A DNA stretch of 64,000 nucleotides from Delphinapterus leucas (GCF_002288925.2 NW_022098021.1:5141138-5205137); one strand, 5' to 3'. Numbered from the stretch's first letter, positions 33,601 through 44,600 are shown. Notes: generated from the sequence alone by a model not told the origin. Program-made: numbers and translations.

Positions 33601-36600
33601 ATGAACTCCCAGTCAAGTAGGCTACTAACCCCGAACCATCCCAAACCGTAATAGCTGACCGATAAAATACGTATTTTAAATTTCCAACTTGTAGCTCATT
33701 TTATTGACTAAATAAATTAGTACATGTGCCAGGCACATAGTAAGTCAAATTCTGGCCAGTTGATTGAATTAAACTCAATGCCATTCTATAAATCCATCTC
33801 AACAACGGATTAAGAAGCTCCAGAGAAAGCTTGACCCTTCAGGCTCTGTCATGAAATAGGATTACAACATATTTTAACAATAAATGAACTACTGATTAGG
33901 GACACAAAATCTATATTTTATTAGTCACATACTATAGTTTGGGGTAGTTTTTGGTTAGTAATCTATTTGACTTGATTTTTAAATCCTTGAGAAATTATCC
34001 TCTCAGAAACCAACTGCTACCTAAAGAAATATTCACAGGGGAGCATCCTTTTCCACCATCGTGGTGCTTGTGTTAAACAAATCAACAGCCCCTCCCTCTG
34101 AAGCCAGCTCGATGAAGCTATTTCCCACAGAACTCAGTCCTGCTAACGTTTGCACCCATCAGAGAATCAAGAAATGAAGAAAAGGACACGGGAGAGTAGG
34201 GATGGATAATCTAAGAAGCCGCCCCATTACTGATACCTTTGGTTGGGGTAAGGACAAGTAAGGCAGCGTGTGTACCCCATACAGGGGCCACGTGCATTAT
34301 GAATTGGAGTCTGTGCCACAGTTCGGTTGTGGCAGTGACGTTCCTACAAGGTCAAGAGACTTACTTACAAGGTCCTAAGACAAGACAGTAAATGGGAGAG
34401 ACCGCTCAGATTGTTCCCAATTTGTGCTTTGATCCCTAATGAGTAACAAAAGCTTATGGAAGTGTCTGTGTCTGCTGCACAAAGCCGACAAGGTAGAAGC
34501 GGTATCTTCTTGCTATCCCAGGATAGAACCAGCTGGGCTTAGCTCTAAGGTATCTGCTGACAGGAACTGCCCCATTGTATCAGCCGCCACCTAACAGCTG
34601 GAGAAGGAAAAGAAAGTGACTTTTCTTAGGGATTCAGTTTATTCACAAACTCTACATTGTCAGCTGGAAACAGGACTTCTCTCTGAGGCCCAGAGCCCAC
34701 GCAGAGCAGATCCACTAATCAACAATTCTCTGTGGAGTCTAACTTTAATTTTCTTTCTTTTTACAAGAGCCTGCCGTACTGGAGACATTAGCCTGGTACT
34801 CCAAAATGACACAGGGATCTGTACAGTTACAGTTACTCAAGTAGTGATGACGGATGTGACGTTCTTTGTGGGAATGAAGAACCGGGGTTCTGGAAAACAT
34901 TAGCCAAATGGGGAGGACGTTATCCTTTGGAATCACACATGACTGCAAGATAGCACGGCGCCAGAATCCACTGGTGGTCCATCAGGGGTGGGAATACCCA
35001 GCTCCCTGCCAGGGGTAAGGGCATCACTGTGAAAATCCTAGAGCAGCTCCCGCCAAGAATCAAGGTCTCCAGCACCCCTCCTTTTCTGGGAACCCCTCCC
35101 CTCCTCCAACCCCTTCCCCTCTTCCAAAATGTAATGAGCAGACGGCAAGCATCAATCACCCACTCACTGCGCCTCTGAGACATTGCTAGCCAAGTATTTT
35201 GCTGAAAAAAACGGGAGCTTGGCTGTGTTGGTTGGGGGTGGGGTTTGGGGTGATGGTCACAGAGTCCCCAGGACTTTTTAATTCAGTCTCCTCTGCTCTG
35301 TACGACACACCACAGAACGTCAGCTGTAAACAAGTCCTCTGCTCTCTCCCTTGCAGTGGCTTATCTTTGCTTTCTTGGGTGTTTTTGAGCCGAAGGCTCT
35401 CAGAGAATGGGAGGTTGGAGGAGCAGCAGATGTCTTCTGGGTTTGCTCTGGTGAAAATGGGGAAAGAGGAGGGTGTGTGGAGGCAGCTGAGCGGCAGAAG
35501 GGCTCCACCGTCAGCGGGTTTATTGCTTTATGCTGCCACCTGGCTGATCACGGAGCTGCGGGCTCCTGCTGGCAGAGAAAGGAAGACACACAGGAAAGAA
35601 ACATCTACACTGGAAGGTCTCAAAGCCAAGTTCCCTGATGGGCATGTGACTCTAGGCCACAGACAATCGAGTCCAGCCTCGTGACTCAGGAGTCACTGTC
35701 GTCCCCAGAGGGGGACGGGGGCTGATGCTAAAGGCCATATGCTTAAAGGTAAGGGGTCTGTTCATCCACGGAAAACTACTTGAGGTGAGACTGGTTCTGC
35801 CTGTTTCAAACCCTCTGTGTTTTCTTCTTCTTAAAATCTGCAAACACTTCCTACTGAAATCCTTAGTAAGATGTTCCATGCTCACCTTCCAGGTCCCCGA
35901 GTAGGAGAATACCCTCCTTCCCGCAGAAATCATCTTTGCTTCCATTGATGTCAAGGAGGAAGAGAAAAGGAAAAGGTTTAGGGTGAATTACTTGGGCCGG
36001 ACAATCCATGCCAAGAGAGGGCCTCACTCGGCATTCCTGCAGCCTCTCGCTCGGGAAGGAAAACACAGCTCCCATTTACTGACTGTCTTGGACAGCGTGC
36101 TTAGGGCTTTACGAGGCATGAGGGCTACACAGTGGTCCTGGGGCAAGATGTGGAAGAAGACAGCCAGTCTATCCCAGGCTGAGTGTGTGGATAAGGCAAA
36201 AACTCTCTGGAGGGGAAGCACAGGGCGGGTGTCAGGGTAGGTGCCAGCCAACAGACTGGCCTGTGGGTACTTGTAAGGCAGCCCAGGAAGGCCTTCCAGA
36301 AAATCATATGGGAGAAGGAGGCCAGAGGCCCCATAAGGTTCAGATAGAAGCTCTGATTATTGGTATGAATTGCCTTCACTTGCACCCACTGACCGGAAAG
36401 CCTGGTAACATTCAGGATACACGTACATCATCTTTAATCCTTACAAGGAAGGTGAGGTATCATTCTCATTCTACTATAAGAAAGCTAAAGCCCCACGAGC
36501 TTCTGAAATCTTGTGATGCTCGTCAAGATGCAGCTGTGATACACTGAATAGGTGCAAAGGAAGGACAGCTCCTTTACTGCCATTAGCACCCGCATTAAAC

Positions 36601-37439
36601 ACTTATCCGATATATCTAACGTGCGAAAGGTTGGTGACACCAGTATTGAGTCTATCCCCGCCCTGATGGCCTTGTAAGGTAGTTGGGAAAAAGCAAGAGG
36701 ACCTCCAGCTGCTATGACATGATTGCCACTGATTCCTTCATTGGGCTTGATTCTTATCATCTGGCTGGGTCAGGGGTTAGGGACCATATTAGCTATGATT
36801 AAATACAGCCGCGTGTAGTAGAAAATTCAAATACTAGTTAAAAAGATAAACTATTTATTTCATTTTATTTATTTCATTTTATTTATAAACATTTATCTTC
36901 CACTCACAAAAAATGAGTAGAGCAGCTCCCTGATCTTCTGGGACCCTGGTTCTTGCCACCTTTCTGCTCTGTTATTCCCAGCATGAAGCTTCTATCCTAA
37001 GGATTATTACCTGCTCTAAGATGGATGCTGAAAATTCTTCTCTGACTTTCAAAGAGCCGTCTCTTTAAATATGGGTGTTCCCAGGAATACATCTACAATC
37101 TCGTCTTTTCTCTATACTCCCCCACCCCCAAGCTCTTCCATCCTAAGACTAAAGCTACCATTTTTGTATACGTAAGTCCCAAATCTCTCTTTCCATCTCT
37201 AATCTCTCTACCCAACTTTAGACTCACATTTTCACCATGGGACATCAGCAGAAGCCGCTGAGGTTAAGGATGAAAATGCAACACGTCCAAATATGACATC
37301 ACGTTGCAGCTTCATGAGCAAAAGTGGGCCCTGCTCTGCAGATCCCTGTCTCTGCCTGTGGCATCACCACCCTCCCATCCCCTCGGACCAAGTGGCCACG
37401 GGTGTGTGTGGCTTCCTGTCTCGTGCCCTTCCCCTCCAA
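33601..37439. other. Unassigned intergenic sequence of the SINE-free domain
   Basis: No gene recognised. 33640-34080 is AT-rich with many TAAT/ATTA cores. 36060-36130 and 36400-36490 may be MIR remnants. 36849-36890 is an ATTTCATTTT-type short repeat. Open frames, including 161 codons at 35199-35684 (+), have no recognisable family. Confidence 0.4.
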
Positions 37440-37490
37440 CACACACAGACACAGACACAGACACACACACACACACACACACACACACCC
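37440..37490 (+). repeat. (CA)n microsatellite
   Basis: About 50 bp of CA dinucleotides with interspersed CAGA units in the left half. Confidence 0.95.
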
Positions 37491-38454
37491 CACCCTACTT
37501 GATCTTACCCATTCCCCCTTCAAATTTTTTCCTAACCCCACCCCAGCTCAGGCGGTCATTAACCATCACCTGAACTGATACAATTTTCTCCTTGTTTGTT
37601 TCCCTCCCTCTGTTCATTCAATAGTTCAGTAAACATTCATTTGCAAGCCGACTCTGTCGGACCCTGCTCTGGCCTTTCTCTGTCCCCATCAGGACCAACA
37701 GGACCTCCTACTGCTGCCAGTTACATGTCTCAAGTTCAGATCTGACTCTGTTACCACCCCTGCATAAAGTTTTCTGAGTAGGATCAAGTACAGAGCTGTT
37801 AGCGTGGCCCTTCATGGCTCGGCCTCCACTTTCATAGCACACCTGTGTCCGGGCACCTCCCCTCCCCCCTGTAGTGGGCGCCCCCCACTCCTGCCTCCCA
37901 GATGCCCTCATCATTCCTTGGTAGGTCAGGTGCCCTCTGGCCCCTCTGCTCCACTGGGCAGGATGCTCACTGCTGGCAGACTGGTCTGAGTCACCACCGG
38001 CCCAGTCAAGGGAGCAGCCCCTCCCTCACCCATGAGGATTCCCACTCCATTGCCTTCAGCCAGAAAGCACAGAAACGGTCACTGACAATTCCAGAGCACA
38101 CCCCACATCTCTCTCTGACCCATCTTTTCTCCTATACACCGTGAAAAACCCAGATGACACCCCTAGCCTTGAGCTACCTATGAGTTCATCCAACTTCTCC
38201 AGAGCAGGACACTAGATTGCCTTGAATGGGACCATCTTGCCTCTATGAAGCCATGTTGCCTCCAGATTTGCCATTTACTCAACAAATTCATTGAGCTCCT
38301 GTCTGTTTGGGCCCAGGGGAGGGTGTGGTGGCTGGGAGAGGGTCAGACAGTCCCTGCAGGTCAGTTACCCCTGCCATGCTCTTAAGTGTCCAGGTTTAGT
38401 AAGCAGGTAGGCCAGGACCTCTCCTTCCCCACCCCACCTCCTGCGTCAGGCCAC
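37491..38454. other. Unassigned intergenic sequence
   Basis: C/T-rich single-copy sequence. CATTTACTCAACAAATTCATTGAGC at 38270-38295 may be an isolated L2 3' end. No gene. Confidence 0.4.
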
Positions 38455-38770
38455 TTTCATTCATTTTTTTATCCAGCAAATACAGGCTGAGTACGTACTA
38501 CGTGCCAGTAACTGTCCTGAGTTGGGAAACAGTAATGCACAAGATAGACAGACACGCAAATCCTCAGTGGGACGTACATTTCAGCGGGGAGCGGGGCGCA
38601 GAGAGCAGAGAAACTGAGGGGGGAAGGACACAGAGTTGGAAGGTATTTATAAAGCAAGGAATCCTGTGGGGAGGGTTGGGGAAAGAGGGGTGATATTTTT
38701 AAGTAGGGTCATTGGCCTTCCTGAGAAGGAAGATGACATTTGAAGAAATATGCGAATGAGATAAGGGAAC
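38455..38770 (-). mobile_element. L2 3' end
   Basis: TTTTTATCCAGCAAATACAG, ACTACGTGCCAGTAACTGTCC, a block resembling 'cagtaatgcacaagatagacagac', TGGGACGTACATTTCAGCGG and CATTGGCCTTCCTGAGAAGG follow the antisense L2 order. Ancient. Confidence 0.7.
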
Positions 38771-38939
38771 AAGGACCCTCCCCAGCCCACCCCCAATTTG
38801 TGCAGTTTTTGCTGCAAATATATTAAAGCTGCATTTCCAGGAGAAACATGGTGTGTTCTCCATACCAACAGGAAAGGAGGTAGGCTGAAAGAAGAAAAGA
38901 CCGGGACAACAGAAAGTTATTCCATGTTGAACTGTCCCT

Positions 38940-39560
38940 GATGGACACTTGAAAACCAGCTCGGGGGCAGAGCAGGGCCCACCAGGCCGAGGGGCTCCCC
39001 CGGGCGCCTGTCCCGGGCGGACAGGCTAATCCCGCCGCCTCCCTCCCAGCCCTGCACCGCCCTGGGGGCGTTTGCTCGTGCGAGGAAAGTTCTAACCCCG
39101 CAGAAGCCAGCCCTGGGAGGCTCCGCGAACTGGAAAGCCGCGCGGCCGCCCGCGTGCACCCGGGGAGCGGGGGACCCCCGACTCCCAGCCCGGCTCCGAG
39201 GGCAGCTGCCAGAAGCCAGGCGGTAGCAGAGGCCTCGGGGCCGAAGGGCGCTGGGCACCCTCTCCGGGCCGCACCCAGCCCCTCGGTTCCTGCCCGGCCC
39301 GCAGAGCTGGCCTTCTGGGGGGGGGGGGGGCGCAGAACTTTTTTCCTGAAATTATCCAACTCCTGGGGTGCAGCCGGCGGCCCAGGACCGCCGAGCAGGG
39401 AGCCCCCTTTCCGGCCACAAGCCGCCCGACTTAGAGCTTGAGGATGACGTCTGCGCTCTTTCCAGCTTCCCCAAAACCCCCTCAGGGATGCCGCTTTGCT
39501 TGGGCCCGGGTCTCTCCCGCGCCGAGTTGCACACAAACCGTTTAAACATTTCAGCACAAA
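38940..39560. other. CpG island about 2.5 kb upstream of GSX1
   Basis: Very GC-rich with dense CpG, including GCGCGGCCGCCCGCGTG near 39138 and a 14-G run at 39317-39330. Frames of 247 codons on the - strand and about 95 on the + strand fill it, with Pro/Gly/Ala/Arg-rich composition and no family resemblance, as expected in GC-rich DNA lacking stop codons. Likely part of the regulatory CpG domain of GSX1. Confidence 0.75.
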
Positions 39561-39830
39561 ACCCAATCCATTGTGGGCCGCACATTAAAAAGTGTTATTC
39601 GCTTTGAAGTTTTTGTCTAATGGCTCTAAACTGAAAGAAAATGTTTTCCTATTACTTAATTCAATCATAGCGAAGAGACTTGGTAAAAAGCCCACGGATT
39701 TTGCCCCAAAGTGTGACAGAGTTCTCTTTGTGTTTGCTTATCCTCTGCTGTCACACACTTTAATTCGCCTCTCTTTATCTGGCATTCAAAACTTTCTTCA
39801 ATGACATTCAATAAGGTCCAGAGGCTGGAG
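39561..39830. promoter_or_regulatory. Candidate conserved upstream element
   Basis: An abrupt change from CpG island to AT-rich sequence: CCATTGTGGGCCGCACATTA, TTATTCGCTTTGAAG, TTACTTAATTCAATCATAGC and CTTTAATTCGCCTCTC. Repeat-free and 2.2-2.5 kb from the start codon. SOX-like CCATTGTG and TAAT cores are visible. Inferred from texture and position. Confidence 0.4.
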
Positions 39831-39879
39831 GGAAAAAAAAAAACTGGTTATTCCCCCCCCCCAGATATTCTTTCCCAGT

Positions 39880-40240
39880 AGCTTTGGCCTTGCTCGAATT
39901 CAGGGGCTCTTAACCCCTTCTTCCCCAGCTGCGGGCTTCGGCTCCCTGGAGAGCTTTGCACTGACCCTTTGCGGCCGCCTCTGTCACCCTGCGGGTGCTG
40001 CCTGCACCCTGCGCCTCTCCCACCTGCCTCTGCCCAACAGGGAGCCCCTCTCCCGGCCTTGGTCCCGCTCTGGGCCCAGTCTCCGGGGTCCAGGCCAGCC
40101 CACCTTTCCCAGAGAGCAATCAGAACCGCCATTAGGCTACACTGATACACCCTGGCTTGTTTGCAAACACCCACTTAGAACTGGGAGCCTTGGGGAGGAG
40201 ACCTTGGCATTGAGGGCAGCAGTGGACCCCACCAGCCCCC
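39880..40240. other. GC-rich spacer with scattered CpG
   Basis: GC-rich (for example TTTGCGGCCGCCTCTGTC near 39968) but without exon or promoter features. The overlapping - strand frames are non-coding. Confidence 0.4.
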
Positions 40241-40299
40241 CCAGGGCAAAACAATCAAGGAAGCATTGATCTCTTACTCTTCCTGCTAGATGACAGGCC

Positions 40300-40640
40300 C
40301 TCCATCCAGGTTATTCTCCCCATTGGCCCTCTCTCTTTTATGGAATCCGTTATTTTCTCTCACATAAATTCTCTTTGCTTTTTAATCAGCTATAATTTGT
40401 TGCTGTTGTTATTGCAGAGATGTCATCAATTATGAAAAGCCGTGCAAATGCTTCGATCTGGGGCCATCTTATTCCTGTGCACTGATTCCCCCGGCTGGAA
40501 AGCTTCCCCCTCCATCACTCACGATTCCTTTCAGGGCTCAGAGCAGGTGACTGCAGTGACTTGGTTCCAATCAAATCGAAAGTAAACGTCTTCCTTGGAA
40601 AGTCTCAGGCTGTACATTCAAAATGTTTATGCTAATTTCC
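40300..40640. promoter_or_regulatory. Candidate conserved proximal enhancer of GSX1
   Basis: Repeat-free AT-rich block beginning about 1.7 kb upstream of the start codon. Motifs include TTTTATGG near 40337, TTTTTAATCAGCTATAATTT near 40380, GTTGTTATTGCAG, ATCAATTATGAAAAGC, GTGCAAATG, CCAATCAAATCGAAAG and TTTATGCTAATTTCCC. The density of TAAT/ATTA, SOX and octamer-like cores fits a neural homeobox regulatory element. Activity is inference. Confidence 0.45.
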
Positions 40641-41639
40641 CACTGTATGGAAAAAGCGCCTGCAGGAAGCAGCTCTGAGCCCAGAGGACGATTTTAAAAG
40701 CTGAAGCTGTGTACACGAGGCCAGGCGTTTGAAGTTGTTTAACCATTGTGTGACCAGAAAGAAGAGAGTGACACGACAGGAGCAGGTCTTGGGGAGAGGG
40801 GAGCTCTGCCCGGGTGGGCGAAGGCAGCAGAAGCTGGGAATACAACTGCCCCTCGCACCGCTCCTCCAGGGTGAACTTCGGGAAGGCAGTGATAACCGAG
40901 CGCACCCGCGGGTCTGTTGGGGTGTGCGCCGGCGGGGAGAGCGCCCACACTCTCCACGTCTGGTGGGGTGTGAGTGAGATCTACATCTTCGCTGGCCAGT
41001 CTTCCCTCCCATTCCCTGCCTCTCTGTCCGCGATTCTCAGCGGGTGACTTCCTTTTTACATCCACGGCCACATCGTTGACTAGCATCTCCCGAACAAAGA
41101 CTGGGCGTTATAGGCAGCATCAAAGTTAAGACTATTTGAGAAACTCACAGAAAACAGGGACAGCGATGGGGCTAGTGCTGGATAAGAAATACCGAGCCCT
41201 TCTCCTCTCTGCCCAGCGTTGCCACTCCTGCAGGGGCCCTGGTCCTTCTGCTTCCGACACAGGAAGATGAGAGCGATTCCACAGGTGGAAATCGGAGGCC
41301 GGCTGTGGGGACGCTCGCGGGGTGCACAACGCCGAGCTGAGGAGACTAAGTGGAGGCAGCCTGATCTTGGGGGGCGAGGGAGAAATGAGAGAAGGAGGGG
41401 GACAGCGACCGAGCGCGCAGAGAAGATGGGGGTGTGCGCCCATGGGGATCTGTGGAAGCGAGGCATTGGGGGTGCAAAATCAGTAAGATAAACGGGCCGA
41501 TCGCCAACGCAAAGCCAAAGGGGAGTAAGGAATAAAGAGAAAGAAAAGAATATTAAATCGCAGGAGAATGAGAAAATAAACCCGCAAAGGGGAGAGGAGG
41601 GGGCGAGGGCGCCTGTTACGGCTTGGGTGGGGTTGACAA
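40641..41639. other. Upstream flank of GSX1, no gene supported
   Basis: Single-copy, mixed GC. An open - strand frame of 194 codons (41080-41664) is divergent to GSX1 but shows no signal peptide, domain or family resemblance, so it is not called. Confidence 0.45.
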
Positions 41640-41815
41640 GAATGGAGTACATTATGCAGTTCATTTAGTTAACAAGTGAAATAATGAGGAAGCGTGCAGA
41701 GTGAATGCCAAGAGAAAAGGCACAAAAACCCTATTGAGAGGCCCCGGCCGCTCCTGGCGTAGCCCATCACATGGCAATAGTCCTATTTAAGCGGCGCCGC
41801 CGGCGCCTTTCAGCA
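41640..41815 (+). promoter_or_regulatory. GSX1: GSX1 proximal promoter with TATA-like box
   Basis: TATTTAAG at 41784-41791 is the best TATA-like element and is followed directly by the GC-rich leader. Upstream lie TTTAGTTAACAAG and GAAATAATGAGG (homeodomain-like, 41665-41690), a CACATG E-box near 41768 and a GC-rich GGCCCCGGCCGC block. Transcription would start near 41815, about 208 nt before the ATG. The start site is inferred. Confidence 0.6.
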
Positions 41816-42022
41816 CCACTAGTGCTGGCCAGCACCCCGCGCTCTCTGGGCGGCGCCCGCGGCAGCAGCGGAGGCGCCTCCAGCCCCGGCTTCAGCGGCG
41901 CCTCCGGCCTCCCCGGAAGAGGCAGCTGAGCGCGGCCGCGGCCCGGGGAAGTGCGTGGTGAGCCCCGAGGTCCGCGGGGCGCCGGGAGCGGGCTGGCGGC
42001 GGGGCGACCGCGCACGGGGGCC
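41816..42022 (+). other. GSX1: GSX1 5' untranslated leader (inferred)
   Basis: About 207 nt, extremely GC-rich with dense CpG and no ATG between the TATA-like box and the start codon. The start context GGGGCCATGC has G at -3, an acceptable Kozak context. The CpG island spans this leader and both exons. Confidence 0.55.
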
Positions 42023-43282
42023 ATGCCGCGCTCCTTCCTCGTGGACTCGCTGGTGCTGCGCGAGGCCGGCGAGAAGAAGGCGCCGGAAGGCAGCCCGCCG
42101 CCGCTCTTTCCCTACGCGGTGCCGCCGCCGCACGCCCTGCACGGCCTCTCGCCCGGCGCCTGCCACGCGCGCAAGGCCGGGCTGCTGTGCGTGTGCCCGC
42201 TCTGCGTCACCGCCTCGCAGCTGCACGGGCCCCCCGGGCCGCCCGCGCTGCCTCTGCTCAAGGCGTCCTTCCCCTCCTTCGGCTCGCAATACTGCCACGC
42301 GCCCCTGGGCCGCCAGCACTCGGCCGTGTCGCCCGGGGTCGCTCACGGCCCCGCGGCCGCCGCGGCCGCCGCCGCGCTGTACCAGACCTCCTATCCGCTG
42401 CCCGACCCCAGGCAGTTCCACTGCATCTCCTTGGGTAAGGCGGGGAGTGGGGAGGTGGGGCGGGGAGGGACGGGACCGGGCAGACGAAAGCTGACTAGGC
42501 GGGCATGGGGGATGAGGACCCTGGGCGTTCTGCGGGCGATGAGGGCCATTTCGGGCCCCTGAGTGGACACTCTGGGTGGCGTGCGGCTGGAGGGACGGGA
42601 CAGGACACGGGGAGGGAGGGTGAGGCAGAAGGTCCAGGCCCTGGCGGGGGCTCCCAGGACGAAACGAGGGCTGGGGCTCAGGGCGCTCCAGAAGGGAGCA
42701 CGGGGGCCGCGTGACTCCGGGAGTACCAGGGTCCCGAGGCTTGGCGAGGAGGCACCCGCGGTTACGCCGCTGTGCATTGTGTTCAGGGCAAAGAGGTGGG
42801 TGAGAGACCAAAGACCCGGGATTCTGACGGCCGCCTACCGGAGGATCGGGCCCACAGCGAAGGGTCTGATCGCTTCCGTGTCTGCACCCCTACCCACTCC
42901 AGACAACAGCTCGAACCAGCTGCCCAGCAGCAAGAGGATGCGCACGGCGTTCACCAGCGCACAGCTGCTAGAGCTGGAACGCGAGTTCGCCTCAAACATG
43001 TACCTGTCCCGCCTGCGCCGCATCGAGATCGCGACCTACCTGAATCTGTCCGAGAAGCAGGTGAAGATCTGGTTCCAGAACCGCCGGGTGAAGCACAAGA
43101 AGGAAGGCAAAGGCAGCAACCACCGCGGCGGCGGCGGGAATGCGGGTGCCGGCGGGGGCGCACCGCAAGGCTGCAAGTGCGCGTCGCTCTCCTCAGCCAA
43201 GTGTTCCGAGGATGACGACGAATTGCCCATGTCTCCATCCTCATCGGGGAAGGACGACCGGGATCTCACGGTCACTCCCTAG
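42023..43282 (+). CDS. GSX1: GSX1 homeobox transcription factor (2 exons, join 42023..42434, 42903..43282)
   Basis: Encodes 263 residues; human GSX1 is recalled as 264. Exon 1 gives residues 1-137 plus the first base of codon 138; exon 2 completes Asp138. It starts [11 protein letters not shown], a SNAG-like repressor motif, followed by a Pro-rich segment, a Cys cluster (CVCPLC) and eight alanines near residue 112. The homeodomain spans 147-206 and retains Trp48, Phe49, Gln50, Asn51 and Arg53. The acidic Ser-rich tail ends [12 protein letters not shown]1 is a nuclear TAAT-binding regulator of ventral forebrain, hypothalamic and dorsal spinal neurons and of Ghrh. Apparent differences from remembered mammalian GSX1 are Val137Leu, Ser139Asn, Thr157Ala (homeodomain position 11), Pro79Ser and one fewer glycine. 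The downstream KGSNHRGGG linker and [17 protein letters not shown] separate it from GSX2. Intact, no frameshift. Confidence 0.98.
42435..42902 (+). other. GSX1: GSX1 intron 1 (phase 1)
   Basis: 468 bp with donor TTGG|GTAAGG and acceptor CACTCCAG|ACAACAG. The first 45 nt carry repeated G-runs (GGGGAGTGGGGAGGTGGGG and more), the type of intronic splicing enhancer bound by hnRNP F/H; that role is inference. Frames running through the intron on both strands are artefacts of GC-rich DNA. Confidence 0.93.
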
Positions 43283-44110
43283 GAGCACGCCTCCCCGGGT
43301 CGCCCATCCCAGACACTCCCCGCGGCTCAAAGACTGGTCCTGGGACGCAGCACCGTTTCCCAGGCACCCACTGCCAAATGGCGGCCACGCACGGATTTGG
43401 CACGGCTTTGCGGAGGTCCCCGGCCCTGGGAAGCGCCGAGAGCTTGGCACACCTGACCTTGCTATCCCTACCCCAGGGCCCGCGGCCGTCCAAAGCGGAC
43501 TCCGAGCTGTGCACACACTGCACGCGCGCGAGTCCTTCTCAGTCACGCAGCACAGCGGCCCGGCCCAGCGCCCTGCTGGCCACCGGCGCCTCCCCGCCCG
43601 CCCTCTCTGGACTGGCTCAGGCTTCCTCGCTTCCTCCCCTTTCTCCACCCTGGGTCAAGCTCGGCCTTTGACGCCTCGGGTGCCCATTCGCTCCCCCCTC
43701 CCCCCCTTTACGTCTTTCCCTCCCCACCTCTTTCCTGCGGTGATTTATCCACGCTCCCACCCCCCCCAGACACATTTATGAACGTCCGGGTTTTGTTTTT
43801 CTTTTCCTTTCTCTTCCGCTCCTCGAAGTTCAGTCGTCCCTCCATCAGACCTTGCTGTGCCCATGGCTCCTCTCCCACGAGCGAAATTGCCTCCCGTGGT
43901 ATTCGTGTTGGGGAAACCGATTCACTTTGTTTCGGCGACGCTCTGCATTCCCCCAGAGGCCGGCTCTCTGCCTCTGACGACCCCTCTTCTCCCAGACCCC
44001 GGCCCCGCCCCAGCCTAGCTTGTAACTGTAAGGTCTCTGTAATACCAGAAGATATTTATTTATTTATTTATGTACAAAAGTTTAAATAAACTTTTTTTTT
44101 TCTTAGAAAT
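43283..44110 (+). other. GSX1: GSX1 3' untranslated region
   Basis: About 825 nt from the TAG stop to just after the first good polyadenylation signal. The first half is CpG-rich and continuous with the gene's island; the end is AT-rich. The tract TATTTATTTATTTATG at 44054-44069 has overlapping AUUUA pentamers, an AU-rich destabilising element by family knowledge. Confidence 0.75.
44085..44090 (+). terminator. GSX1: GSX1 polyadenylation signal AATAAA
   Basis: Canonical AATAAA, preceded by TGTACAAAAGTTT and followed by a T-run and TCTTAG. Cleavage would fall about 15-25 nt downstream. No equally good signal was noticed earlier in the 3' UTR. Confidence 0.85.
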
Positions 44111-44489
44111 CCACGTGGCTCGGGATCCCCAGCCAGGTTGGGGCTTCCTGCTGGGGCCGGGCGGGGCTGGGTGGCGAAGTCCAGCTCCGCTCCTCTCCTC
44201 GCAGCTCGTCAAGCCCTCTCTGCACCCTCAGCCCCCGAGACTCCGCCTTCGGCGCCCACCGACGGTGCGCTCCCCGGTCTCCTGTCCGACTCGGGCAAGG
44301 TGCACCCCTGCAGGAGAGAGCAGAGCCCTGTCCGATGGGAAGGACGGGCGCTCCCCGTGCTGTGCCTGTAGTCCTGACCCCTGCAGCGCCCCCGTCCCAC
44401 CTGGGATCCGGCCCCACCTCCAGCCCCCTTGGTTTGGCTGTCCTGACCGCCATCTCCAAGGTCAGCGACCACTTCCGCGCGAGCCGCTG
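44111..44489. other. GC-rich flank downstream of GSX1
   Basis: No gene recognised. GC-rich with moderate CpG; the overlapping open frames of 75-145 codons are compositional. Confidence 0.45.
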
Positions 44490-44600
44490 AACTCAGTCCT
44501 TTGCTGAGCTCGGATGGATAACTTGTTATTGTTATCAATCTATTTATTTTAATCTATCGTATTTGTTAGGGACAAATTCCCAGCGAAATGGCGCAGCCTC
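44490..44600. promoter_or_regulatory. Candidate conserved element just 3' of GSX1
   Basis: A short AT-rich island in GC-rich flanks: GATAACTTGTTATTGTTATC, CAATCTATTTATTTTAATC and TATCGTATTTGTTAGGG. SOX-like ATTGTT and homeodomain-like TTTTAATC cores are visible. Repeat-free, 0.4 kb after the poly(A) signal. Confidence 0.4.

Noticed and set aside
38823..39566. 247-codon frame on the - strand of the upstream CpG island
   Set aside because: Composition follows GC content, and overlapping frames are open on the other strand too.
41080..41664. 194-codon frame divergent to GSX1
   Set aside because: Attractive as a bidirectional-promoter partner, but no domain, signal peptide or homologue can be recognised and it runs through ordinary single-copy flank.
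41819..42811. 330-codon open frame antisense to GSX1 exon 1 and intron
   Set aside because: It mirrors the GC-rich coding exon and CpG island, is Pro/Arg/Gly-rich and has no family resemblance. Stop-poor antisense frames are expected in such DNA.
42903..43282. GSX2 as the identity of the homeobox gene
   Set aside because: The homeodomains are nearly identical, but the N-terminus, the KGSNHRGGG linker and the [21 protein letters not shown] tail are those of GSX1.
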